DNA of 64,000 bases from Beroe forskalii. Taxonomy: Eukaryota > Ctenophora > Nuda > Beroida > Beroidae. Made by a program: the position numbers and the translations under genes. Within the stretch, counting starts at the first letter, position 1, and each line of letters starts with the position of its first letter. The stretch spans positions 62,001 through 126,000 of the forward strand of contig WFMF01000418.1 in NCBI GenBank assembly GCA_011033025.1, read 5' to 3'. Below the pieces are notes generated by a model. The model saw only the letters and a program-made list of their open reading frames with translations. It was not told the origin of the DNA and searched no databases. This document shows, piece after piece, positions 32,300 to 42,626 of the stretch.

Positions 32300-32830
32300 T
32301 TCCCTCCCAACCACTCTCATACCATTGCGTCAAACTACGTATCTCTGACACCACTGTCCTCTACGTCACACTACTTGTCGCTGACACCACAATGTGACAT
32401 GTGTCACTACGTGTTTCTAACACTATTGCGTTACACTTCGTGCCTCTTCAACAGCCACGTCACGCTACGTACCCCTGAAACCATAAAGTTACGCTTTGTG
32501 TCTCTGACACCATAACGTTACGCTACGTGTCTCTGACACCACTTCGTCACACTACGTGTCTCTGACACCATTACGTCACATTGCGTGTCTCTGACACCAT
32601 TACGTCACATTGCGTGTCTCTGACACCTCTACGTCACACTACGTGTCTCTGAGACCATTACGTCACATTGCGTGTCTCTGACACCACTACTTCACACTAC
32701 ATGTCTCTGACACCACTACGTCACACTACGTGTCTCTGACACCATTACGTCACACTTCGTATCTCTGACACCACGACGTGATGCTACGTGTCCCTGACAC
32801 CACTACGTGCCTCACATACCACTACGTAGA
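32300..32830 (+). repeat. About 29-bp minisatellite with repeated CTACGTCACACTACGTG core
   Basis: The unit GTGTCTCTGACACCA followed by CTACGTCACACTAC repeats about 17 times with small changes. Each unit carries a CRE-like ACGTCA and an ACGTG core and a GTGTCTCTGACAC inverted repeat. Confidence 0.85.
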
Positions 32831-33883
32831 TTTGGCATCTCAAATGATACGTGTAGATCTTGCTGCATGTCTCTGCACGATTGATTTTGATTGACTTTAT
32901 GGCAAACTTGAGTGGTATGGGTGATTGCTATTTCAAACTTTCTAGCCAGCAAGCTGACTACGCAAAAAGGCAGTTTTCATGTTACACACAACCAACTAAC
33001 CAATAACCATTACCCATTACCCAACCCTTCTTCAATCAATACTTCTTGTGCATAGAAAGAGTTGATTGGCTGTCGAAATCTTATATTGATTTTAAAAAGA
33101 GTTGCTGATACTGTATTGAGATGATACTAGAATTTTGAAAGGCGTTTATTAACTTATCGAATGTGTCTTTTATGACCTACCACAAATTTAGCCTTTATAA
33201 TGGACAGAAATGTGGTCATGGTTCATATTTAGATTTTGTTGAATCTATAATTGTGGACTTTCATTCCAAAATGTGTCACTTGATCCAGTAATTAGACATG
33301 GAAAACCAAACGTTTGTGCGTTTTTTGTCACAAGCGTGTGCCACAATATTGTGTGTGGCAACCGTATAAAATGTAACGCGCGGCTCTACCTGTCATGTAC
33401 ACAACAGGCCGTGTTCACGCATTTCTTTAACATTTCGAATCCCGCGCATAGCATAGCGGTATTTATTTTGTAAAATCTAGAATGATTTGATAGAACAAAA
33501 GAATGGTATGAACTATCAGTGCAGTGGTATTGCTGTTCATAGTGTGCTGTAATACCCAAAAGAAGTTTTTTCATATTCTTCTGGTTTTTAGTTCTTTCAA
33601 ACATCACCCGACGTTTTATTCTGATTACCTGGTGTCAAATGAAGTCCTATCAAATTACACGACTTACCTACGTGCATAACAAGAACTAAAACATACGTTG
33701 ACTCAAGACAGTAAAACGAGCCTTGTCAATGCAGTCCGTGAACAATTATCAAGTTACCAGCATATTAGAACTCTAATCCAATCGAAATCCTAAAATATTT
33801 GAATCAAATTGATGATATGAAGATCATACTTTTTTTCACTGAAACATATTCTAACATCTGGAAACTCCCCACTAGCTCAAACC
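32831..33883. other. Intergenic, upstream of the MAU2 remnant
   Basis: No gene was recognised. Open frames at 33273-33473 (plus) and 33386-33607 (minus) overlap and resemble nothing known. Confidence 0.35.
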
Positions 33884-36800
33884 ATGGAGAGTGAATGTAC
33901 TGAGGAGCCCGGGTCGTCTGTGGCTGAAGCAGTCACGTTTGAAAACATGTACTTTGCGTTGTTGGGAGCCGCTGAGGACTTCAGGATAGCGAAGAATCCT
34001 GACATCAGGAAGTCGATTCATTGTCTGAGGCCATCCTAACTCTCACTCCTCCTGCCTCGAATTGAGGTTAGATGAACCTCTTTACTTATCTTCGCTGTTA
34101 CCTCTTTGCTTTTATTGCGGTGTTAGAACAGCTACATTACACCCTGATTTTTGAGTATCTCATATCAACTTCTGAGTCTAAACCTGAAACATTGTCCCCA
34201 GGTCAGAACTCGGTTCCAGATAGCTCAGTTGATGTGGGTCCACACTAAGAACATTGACCATGCTCAGGAGCACCTTAAGAAGGCTGTGAGTTGAATAATT
34301 ACTGGGAACCTCTGTAAGATCGCCTTGAAAGCTTGAACTTCCTCTACCATTTTTTCCAAACCCCTACTATTGAGTTGTATTGTATGGATATTGTTATCTA
34401 ATATCTATCAATCTCTGAGCTGTTTGTTCATAAAAAACTAGTCTGGAACTTGGTAAAATCAATGGAATGCTAACAAGTCTCATTCACCTCCGATTCTGTG
34501 GGTCATCTGGCAGCCTCTTTGCTGCCAGTGTTTCGGGAGTTCAGTTCGTGTGCACATCCTCCCAGATTCCCCTGCAGTACATAACATCATATACTACTCA
34601 GCTGTCCAAAGTGAAGGAGCTCACATCCATGGAGGAGCTGTAGTTGGAGATAACGAGCTTGCTAGCTTCCGTCTACATGGCGAAACACAAGAACTCCGAA
34701 GCTGTGAAGCTCATTAACGAGAGCATAGAACTCGCTATCAACTACCAGTTCTGGTACTGTCAGATGTGCTTCCAGCTACAAAGCAAATATGGATCTGTAA
34801 GTGTCCCTTAAAAGAATCTGGCGTGTTTCATTCTCGACTTTAAAATGGTGTCAATTTCGCTCAAATCTACCGCCAAGAATCATTTTTCATTGATCCGGAT
34901 TCATTTAGTCATTTGTACTGTTTTTCTAGACTTTATTACCAGACTATACAGACTATACCAGTTCCTGATATCGTACATAATATATGGCCTTTATGTACGA
35001 TATGCTACATGGCCCATATCCAATAATATCTTCACATTTAACTCTCTGTCCTTGAAACGCGAATGGTTGTACTGCAATCGAGCAGAGCGCATATCTGATA
35101 CGTGTAGTACACAGGAACTATTTCTAAATTGGTTGGAACCTCACAAAATACTCCCCTTCTATTTATCTATTTCATTGTGAAATTAACCTGTGTCCCGGTT
35201 ACCTTGGTAACCACAATCTTAGAATAGCAATTCGACTGCTAATGTTACCACGACAACCTTTAAATGACCACGTGAGCTTTGACCCTTGCCCACCACAGGC
35301 AACATCAGCTGCTGTGATCACGCTTAGCGGCGGAGCGGAATACGCGGGGCGAATCAACGCACAAAACACCCGGATTCTTCTCCCTCTCCCAAGCCATGGC
35401 TCTACTCATCCAGAGGTGGAGTAAAACTTACTAGTTCTTGCTGTGATTTATCAAGCTATTTGGATGGCCAAAATGGTCCTAGATTTTGTTTTCGCGACGT
35501 GACTGTAACGCAATCTTAACATCAAAGCTTCATGTTCATCATTTTGAAAGGAAAACTATCATTTAAATCAAAGTAGATTTAAAGTTTCAAAATTGTCTTA
35601 GAAGCCTTAAATGGGTTTGGCTTCCCATTAATTACTGCATCAATATCACCACCATCCATCTTTAAATTTTTAAACGCCGGGCCTCTGTAACCAGTTCATT
35701 ATCATTATGAAAGTACTGTTGACTCTAAGCATTTCAACTCAGGAACTTTGATGTGGCGGATGTCATTCTGAAGGAGGTGGGAGCTATTCTGGAAAATGCT
35801 GAGCAGTCTGGCCTGGCTCTGACTAAGAATGAGATCCTCAGTCTCAAGGTCTTCCATCACGTGCTCCAAGTCTCAGGTATTGTGGTCTCATTTCGGGGTA
35901 CTGTCTATTATTGAAAAGCACTTGAGGATTTGTTACGCACTTATAGACACCTCTGTGGAAATTCTGGATTTTCATACGGGTCTATAATACATAGAAACTT
36001 GCCGGATCGGGCCTGTTATTTAGACCCTCGCCCTACGGGCTCGGGCCAAAACCGGATAGATCCCTCAGGCTGCGCCCTCGAGCTATCTCAAATGGGCCCA
36101 CCTAATACGTGTCTATGTATTTTGAAGATGTGCTAAATAAAGGCCAATGAAATTTGACACATTACTAACTTCAGAGTACATCTGGCAAGGTATGATAAAG
36201 TCTGCCAGACAGTGTCTCAAGCAACTCCACTCGTGTTATAAGCAACTTACTCAGCTAGATAATTCATCTGGTAAGATGCAAGTCGAACTCATAGCTGGTA
36301 ATCTGTTAGCTTTACGTTTTTCTATGAAATAATAATGGGAGGATTGGTGTAAATATTTTGAGTGTTTCCCCGATTTTCAGTCTTGTCGGCGTTTCTTAAA
36401 TTAGATCAAATTAAGAGTCATTCTTGGTCTCCGTCCGAATAAACCCCTGTTTACGACTCCCCTTCTCACCCTACCCCTTCTTTAGGAGCCGGTAGTAGCA
36501 GCAACAGCAGCACCAACACCGCTGATAACTGCTAACCCTTAATCCCCTCCCTAATTTCACCAAACCCCTCCCTCAGCTACCCTTGAACCTGCCGCATTTA
36601 ACCGTACCCTTCTCATCCCTCCCCGCCCCACCCCTACCCCTTCTCATCCCCACCCCTTCTCACCCCTTCTCACCCCTACCCCCGTCTCACCCCACTACTT
36701 CTCACTCCTACCCCTTCTCACCCTCTCCACACCCCCGTCTTACCCCTCCCCCCTTCTCACCCCTCCCCCTCACCCCTTCTCACCTCCCCTCATCTGGAGC

Positions 36801-36973
36801 CGGTAGCAGCAGCAGTACCTCCAACACCGCTGAGATGTTCCACTGGATGAACCCCCAGCAACTCTTCCTGCTGGTGTACGTAGTGAGTGTCATGCACGCT
36901 CTACAGCAGGGCTACACCGACAAGGCAGAGAGCTACGCGAAGAAGGCCCTACACCTCATCGACAAGCAGAGAA
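33884..36973 (+). pseudogene. MAU2: MAU2 (SCC4) cohesin-loader homologue, 5' half only, with frameshifts
   Basis: Seven exons match the N-terminal half of MAU2, the TPR-type partner of NIPBL that loads cohesin: 33884-34066 (YFALLGAAEDFRIAKNP, SIHCL), 34202-34285 (RTRFQIAQLMWVHTKNIDHA), 34545 or 34644 to 34796 (ITSLLASVYMAKHKNSEAV, YQFWYCQMCFQLQ), 35299-35415 (GGAEYAGRINAQNTR), 35743-35876 (ILKEVGAILENAEQSG), 36175-36270 (GMIKSARQCLKQLHSCYKQL) and 36800-36973 (EMFHWMNPQQLFLLVYVVSV). Exon 1 needs two compensating shifts near 34030-34058 and has an in-frame TAA; exon 4 has one uncompensated shift; exon 3 has either an in-frame TAG (34641) or that TAG is its acceptor. The other phases agree. No exon for the C-terminal half was found downstream. 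Introns are retained, so this is a segmental copy rather than a processed one. Sequencing indels in a real gene are the main alternative. Confidence 0.7.
36440..36799 (+). repeat. Duplicated splice acceptor and exon start in the MAU2 remnant, with CT-rich spacer
   Basis: The start of exon 7 (GAGCCGGTAGCAGCAGCAGT, 36797 on) has a close upstream copy at about 36485-36530 (GAGCCGGTAGTAGCAGCAAC ... ACCAACACCGCTGA) with its own CTTCTTTAG acceptor, which soon runs into stops. The 250 bases between are a CCCCTTCTCACC-type polypyrimidine repeat. Confidence 0.7.
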
Positions 36974-39124
36974 GTAAGTTGCATTGTGCTGTATTTTCTC
37001 TTTTTCTGAGCTGGGATTTAGCAGAAGTGGCCCAAGTTGCTGGCCCCAGTGGGGCTTGCAACTCAGTTTAACTGTTTCTAGGGGAGTTAGCTTAGACACT
37101 ATAGGCTGAATGCCTGATATTATTTAATTATTCAAAGGGATGTCTTCATGATGAAGAACTGTCCATGAGTAATAATAAATCATTGCACTGGCGTCTGTTC
37201 ATTCTAAGCTAAGGCTTCCGATGATGGAATGTAAAGTATTAACATTTCTAAATAATATGTTGATATTCTAATGTTGAAAGTGGTACAAGGTCTTAAAGCG
37301 GTACTTAGAATATTTCGGTCTACTGTCACATTATCGAAGACTTTGTGATGTTACACTTGGCTCCTGGTATGTTCGTGTGTTACGCATCCTGTGCTACCAT
37401 GCAACTTATATGCATGTACGTAGCCCTTTCCTTAGTTCTAATGTCACCACCGAATTGACAGTGAGTCCTGTACCATTCCGGACCGCGACCTGAAACATTT
37501 GGAGTTGTCACATGTTATATCACTCGTGCGATTTACTGAGCTTTACAATTCTGGAAGGCTTTAAAGTTTCGCGTTTTCCGGCTATGATGGGCTATGTTGA
37601 TGGATCACAGTAATAAAGTGTAGCAGTCACAGCATTTGGAGTTCGATTAATACTATCTTCCTTCGCTCAGCAGTGGCAGACTGGCAGTAGAGTTGCTTTT
37701 TAGTACTTGTCATGGACACATTGCTGCTTTCTCAGCCTATGTAATATTTATAGTTTTTTTTTCTTTTCTGTATGGGTACATTACAAATTTAAATAAAAAT
37801 ATAATAAAATATAACTTCATATCTGAATTAAAAAGAAATCTTCCTTCAAGACATCAATCGATTTTATAATTCAAGGATTGACATAAATAAATAAACAATA
37901 AAACAAATAAGCTTACATCTAGCAGCACATTACACCATAATTTGAACAGTTTAATTCTTTCTGGTCATATGACAATATGTGATTAAGATTAAATCAACAT
38001 ACAAACATAATAACTTAAATAGTAAAGTAATATTAACAAAGTCAAGATATCTAATATAGCACATTGATATGCTAGCTATAGTAAATATGGATTAAGTACT
38101 AGGAATGTAGCAAACTGGACAAGTGGACACTTAAAAAACCTACCTATAGCCTATATATGGGTATTATGAAACAATTACCATTATAGTGCTGAGTGGATGA
38201 AAAAAGAGACAGAAGAGACTAAACTGTGATTCATCAGCAGTTACCCTACAGTTGTAAGATTTCCCTGTGATGTAGATGTCCCATCTACCTCTCACAGCTT
38301 ACAACTGCAAGGCTGGGCCACCCAGGACTCCGGAATCCTGAGCAACCCAGTTTATAGGGAAGGGAGAGGAAATAGAAAGAGCCCAGAAGAGGTAAAAGAT
38401 CAATAAGTGCCTAAATCGTGGGAAATATCTAATTTGGGTTGTTGTTCCAAGCAATGAAATTCTGACTCACATTGTTATTTCAGCTTTCCTGATCTTCAAT
38501 GCCAAATTAGAAATTAAGCAAATGGCTTAAATTTAGCCTGATATGCCATTTTAAAAATTGTCTAGCATGTAATATCCACCCACATAGATGGTGCTGGCTT
38601 CCATGCTATTAGAACTTCAGAAGGATTCTCATTTCTTAAATGATGATGGCCTGTTAAATTTATTTTTCATGCTTTTACCCATCTTATTTCCTCAACTAAT
38701 TCAGGTCAGTTGATTCCGTCATTTTTGTTCATTTTCAGGTGGATGACTTGAAACCAGGGTTTTCTTTTATTAACTTATTACAATGTTATCAATTTTTTAA
38801 ACTTACAACACAACACATATTAAATTAACTAACTGAGGATGGCTAACATCCAAACGGAGATCCTGAAGACGGAATAATTTTCCGAAACTGTCAGTAGATT
38901 GGTGTGGTTGTGTGAAAGGGTTCGATTCATATTCATCCATTCATTTCATTACAGAGTTTTACTGTTTCATTGTATTGCCTGTGATAAAGATGGGGGATCC
39001 TTTAATTGACAATTTTATCAGAAGTTTATAATTGATGATATTATTTATAATCCTTTTTAATAAGACAGGGATTGTTTTTTTGAACACTTGGTTAATTTGT
39101 AGGTAATGATCAGGACTTATAATA
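36974..39124. other. Noncoding stretch after the MAU2 remnant
   Basis: No MAU2 exon was found. Near 38235-38320 an inverted pair (CAGTTGTAAG / CTTACAACTG) and GC-richer sequence suggest a repeat fragment. Near 38840-38905 GAGATCCTGAAGACGGAATA resembles the linker seen near retroelement ends. Otherwise AT-rich. Confidence 0.35.
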
Positions 39125-39126
39125 TA

Positions 39127-39850
39127 CCTTATTGTAGGAATTTAAGCACTCAGAAAATTAAGCACCAATGCTTCTAAAAGGGCCTAATTTCATGGTGCTT
39201 AATGACGTGCTGGCTTAATTTTTGAATACCTCAATTTTCAATTAATTTTGGGATTCAAATGGCATAAAATGTTCGATATTTTGCTACATTTTCAGTGATA
39301 ATGTAAAGCAATGATCAAAGTACATAATCGAAATAATAATGGAACAAATCAAATATTTTCGTCTTCAGCCACCATCTCATCATCTACAGCATCCAAAAGA
39401 ATTGGTTCTGCATCCTCCAATTCATCGTCATCTGCATCTTGCTCCCGTCCTTGATGCTATCAATGATCCTCTCCAGTATAGCTTTGAATCATCCGTGTCA
39501 GATCTTTCTGAAGCTGTAGTTATCGTGGCGTAAGCATGGAGCACCAAAAACGTAGCCTTTTCTACAAGTGACCATTCAGCTTTGACCTGTCTCTTGATTT
39601 CCAGCCCTCCATGTGTGATCGGAGACCAGAACTGTTCTACAGAGAACTTACAGGTGTAATTCATCGCATAGAAAATGTAGAAAAATTTGTATGTAATTTG
39701 AAAACATTGCATTAAGCTTCATGAAATGAAGCCTACATTTAATTACGCCAACATGTAATTAAGCACCAGACCTCTCAAAAGGGCCTAATTTCATGGTGCT
39801 TAATGACATGTAGGCTTAATTTTTTGAGTGCTTAATTTCCTACAATAAGG
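39127..39850. mobile_element. TA-flanked TIR element, family 2 copy 1
   Basis: The ends CCTTATTGTAGGAATTTAAG and, reading inwards from the right, CCTTATTGTAGGAAATTAAG form a TIR of about 38 bp with TA at 39125-39126 and 39851-39852. A subterminal block (GGGCCTAATTTCATGGTGCT) is repeated near each end in direct orientation. The interior has one modest open frame per strand but no clear transposase. A pogo/Tigger-like MITE is possible. Confidence 0.75.
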
Positions 39851-39872
39851 TAATTTCATTTTACTTTTTAAG

Positions 39873-40790
39873 CAGCCTGATTTATGTTTACAAGTAAACA
39901 CAGTCGACTTGATCTTTTGATCTTGTTAGGACCAGATGGAACTTTATCTTCCCTACACTGGATAAAGAAATTGATGAACTTAATTTCCTTGATGAACTTG
40001 GAACTCCAGAAAATAACAGACTACATCTTGTGGTTGGGGAGGCATTGGGCACATGCACGTCAAATACGTTCAACCCCAAAACACAGTTGCAAGTCCATGT
40101 GCCACAGTGTTAGCTCTCAGTACACCATATCATTTTTTGGTGTCTCATGCTTTATTTGGATCTGCCTAGCTCTCTGATGAAGGCATTTCTTTCATGGATC
40201 CTGTCAAAGACTATGGTTGGAGTTGTTGGAGAGTTCTGTGGCTTGACTACAAAGATGACTGTATTTGTTCTACAAAGAAGATGTTTTAACCTTGCAAGCA
40301 AGGGTAAAGTCGCCCAGAATGGAGTCCCATTGTTTCTCTGGTTCATTCTCGTCTCTTCGGAGTCGCAGCCTGATTTATGTTTACAAGTAAACACAGTCGA
40401 CTTGATCTTTTGATCTTGTTAGGACCAGATGGAACTTTATCTTCCCTACACTGGATAAAGACATTGATGAACTTAATTTCCTTGATGAACTTGGAGCTTC
40501 TGAAACTAACACACTACATCTTGTGGTTGGGGGAGCGTTGGGCGCCCGTCAAATGCATTCAACCCCACAACACGGTCGCAAGTCCGTGTGCCACAGTGTT
40601 AGCTCTCAGTACACCATATCATTTTTGGTGTCTCATGCTTTATTTGGATCTGCCTAGCTCTCTGATGAAGGCATTTCTTTCATGGATCCTGTCAAAGACT
40701 ATGGTTGGAGTTGTTGGAGAGTTCTGTGGCTTGACTACAAAGATGACTGTATTTGTTCTACAAAGAAGATACTTTTTAAGCTTAAATTAT
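39873..40790 (+). repeat. 492-bp tandem duplication containing coding-like segments
   Basis: The block starting CCTGATTTATGTTTACAAGT is present at about 39873-40290 and 40371-40790. Both copies can be read as FIFPTLDKEIDELNFLDELG and later, after a TAG, as SDEGISFMDPVKDYGWSCW. These look like parts of a protein, but I cannot name it and frame breaks separate them. Near-identity of the copies points to a recent duplication. Confidence 0.6.
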
Positions 40791-40799
40791 ATTGATGAT

Positions 40800-41941
40800 G
40801 CTTTGTGAAATTGTGATACACTATTGGTGATGCACCTCTAGTGCTTTCTCAGAATATATTTATATTATTTCATTCTCTTCGGAGATTTTACAATGATGCA
40901 ATCTTTAGAGCACTGTTTTTACTTTTTATGTCCTACAATTGTGTTGGTGTAGTTCCAAAAATTTGGTATTGTATATGTATTGTATTTTTACTCCTGATCA
41001 AGGATGAAGGTGGTAGTTTTACTTGTCAAATCCACAGATGTTAATTGTATCTTCATATGCTTGATATTTAATAAAACTGCTATGTCTTTCATTGAAAGTA
41101 ACAATTATGATTCAGGCCAAATAACTACTCCACAATATCAACTGACAGTTTCGAAACATAACTTTAAGATTGACTTTATGAAAAGCTATGAATCATCTTC
41201 AGGATCCCCGAGGAGCAGCCTCAACACATCCTCAATTTGATTGTATAAAGTAGTGTTGTAAAGTTGAAGTATGAAATTTAATAATATGTAATATGAAGCT
41301 GTCTAAATCGCTCTCTCTATATTATCATTTATTTAGGGACGGTACAATTTCAAATACTTCCTTTTATCAGATGATACATCAGTCCTATGCTATAGTTCTC
41401 CTCATTACACTCAGTTCACTATTTGGAAGACTCAACTCAGGTTATCAATTTCAGTCAATGCTCCAATCTCTAATCTTCTGATCTCATCCATTGATGAATT
41501 GTTATTACAATTCATACTGATTAATGATGATTATAGTCTCTGCAACAAAATAAAAATAAATCTCATTTATAAAAATTAGAACATTAATGAACTGAAATGG
41601 AGAACAATGTTAAATCAGATTTATTTATTAAAATCAGCTTCTTCTAATCTGTCACAGAGACTATAATCATCATTAATCAGTATCAGTATTTGACTAATAA
41701 ACAGTAATCCAAACATTCAGTTAAGAAACTACGATTCCTATGGATTAATTAGGTGCATTGATGTTTCTGACAATTTAACTTATTAAATTGTTATATCCTA
41801 TGATTTGATGTATCGAATAAGTAATTGTTTGATTTTATTTATATAGCCTCTTTATGTCTAAATAATCTGCTATATGAACAGTAGATTTCAGTCTAATTTC
41901 AGCTGAAGATGATCATATTGATGTATACTCTATCATTTCAG
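40800..41941. other. Upstream flank or intron of the lectin gene
   Basis: AT-rich. At 41246-41265 a piece of the 29.5-kb foldback repeat recurs. Near 41500-41680 complementary copies of CAGAGACTATAATCATCATTAATCAG indicate another small inverted repeat. Any 5' exons of the lectin gene were not identified. Confidence 0.4.
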
Positions 41942-42626
41942 TCCAATATGAGTTGAACTTCAATGATGCTTCTTGGAAGGATGCATATCTTAGCTGTAAA
42001 ATGAAACTTGGCAAGCTTGCTCATATTTATAATGAGGATGAAAACAATTATATCAGCAGTTATATGCAGAAAATGATCAAAAGTTACCACTTAGCTGATA
42101 CACAGCTCTTTTTTGGGCTTGTATATAATGGGTGAGTTGAAAAGATATGTATATTATGGTACCTAAATGATTTAATGAGAAGTAATGGGTAACAAAAGTA
42201 ATTCTATTTTGCTCTATTCCCTAATACCAGTACCTAGGTACTCTTTTAGTTTTTGATGCTTCGAATTATAAATAGATGGAATTATGTAATATTTATAATT
42301 TCAAAGGTTGATATTTCAATCAGTCACCATCTCCAAATAATATATCAATAAAGTCAATGTGATAATGTGGCTTAACATAGAATCTTACTAGTGCATTTTT
42401 GTGTGTTGATCGTAGCTCCTGTTTAGAATGAAAGTATGTCACTAAATTTTCAGACAAAATGCATCTTTTGAGTGGAGTGATGGAGCACCATTCTCTCAGT
42501 CTTTCTCAGCATTTCAATCTAATGCTGCTCTTGGAGCTAGTGATAGAACACTGACGATTGATAAATATGGGAAGTGGTCTTTTGCAGACCTAAATTCAGC
42601 ACATGGATTTGTTTGCCAGTATAATG
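41942..42626 (+). CDS. CTLD1 exons of the lectin mosaic gene
   Basis: Exons 41942-42131 and 42454-42626. The first encodes ELNFNDASWKDAYLSCKMKL and LAHIYNEDEN, the 'W..A...C' helix of a C-type lectin domain. The second encodes ASFEWSDGAPFSQSF, an L-x-I-D/K-x-G-K-W turn (TIDKYGKWSFADLNSAHGFV) and a closing CQY. There is no complete EPN or QPD calcium-binding triplet, and WND is replaced by WSFAD, so classical sugar binding is doubtful. Junction phase 2 is kept (GG|A). Confidence 0.8.

Noticed and set aside
34641..34643. Certain nonsense mutation in MAU2 exon 3
   Set aside because: The TAG may instead be the 3' splice site of a shorter exon starting at 34644, since the phase is the same; I therefore rely on the other lesions.
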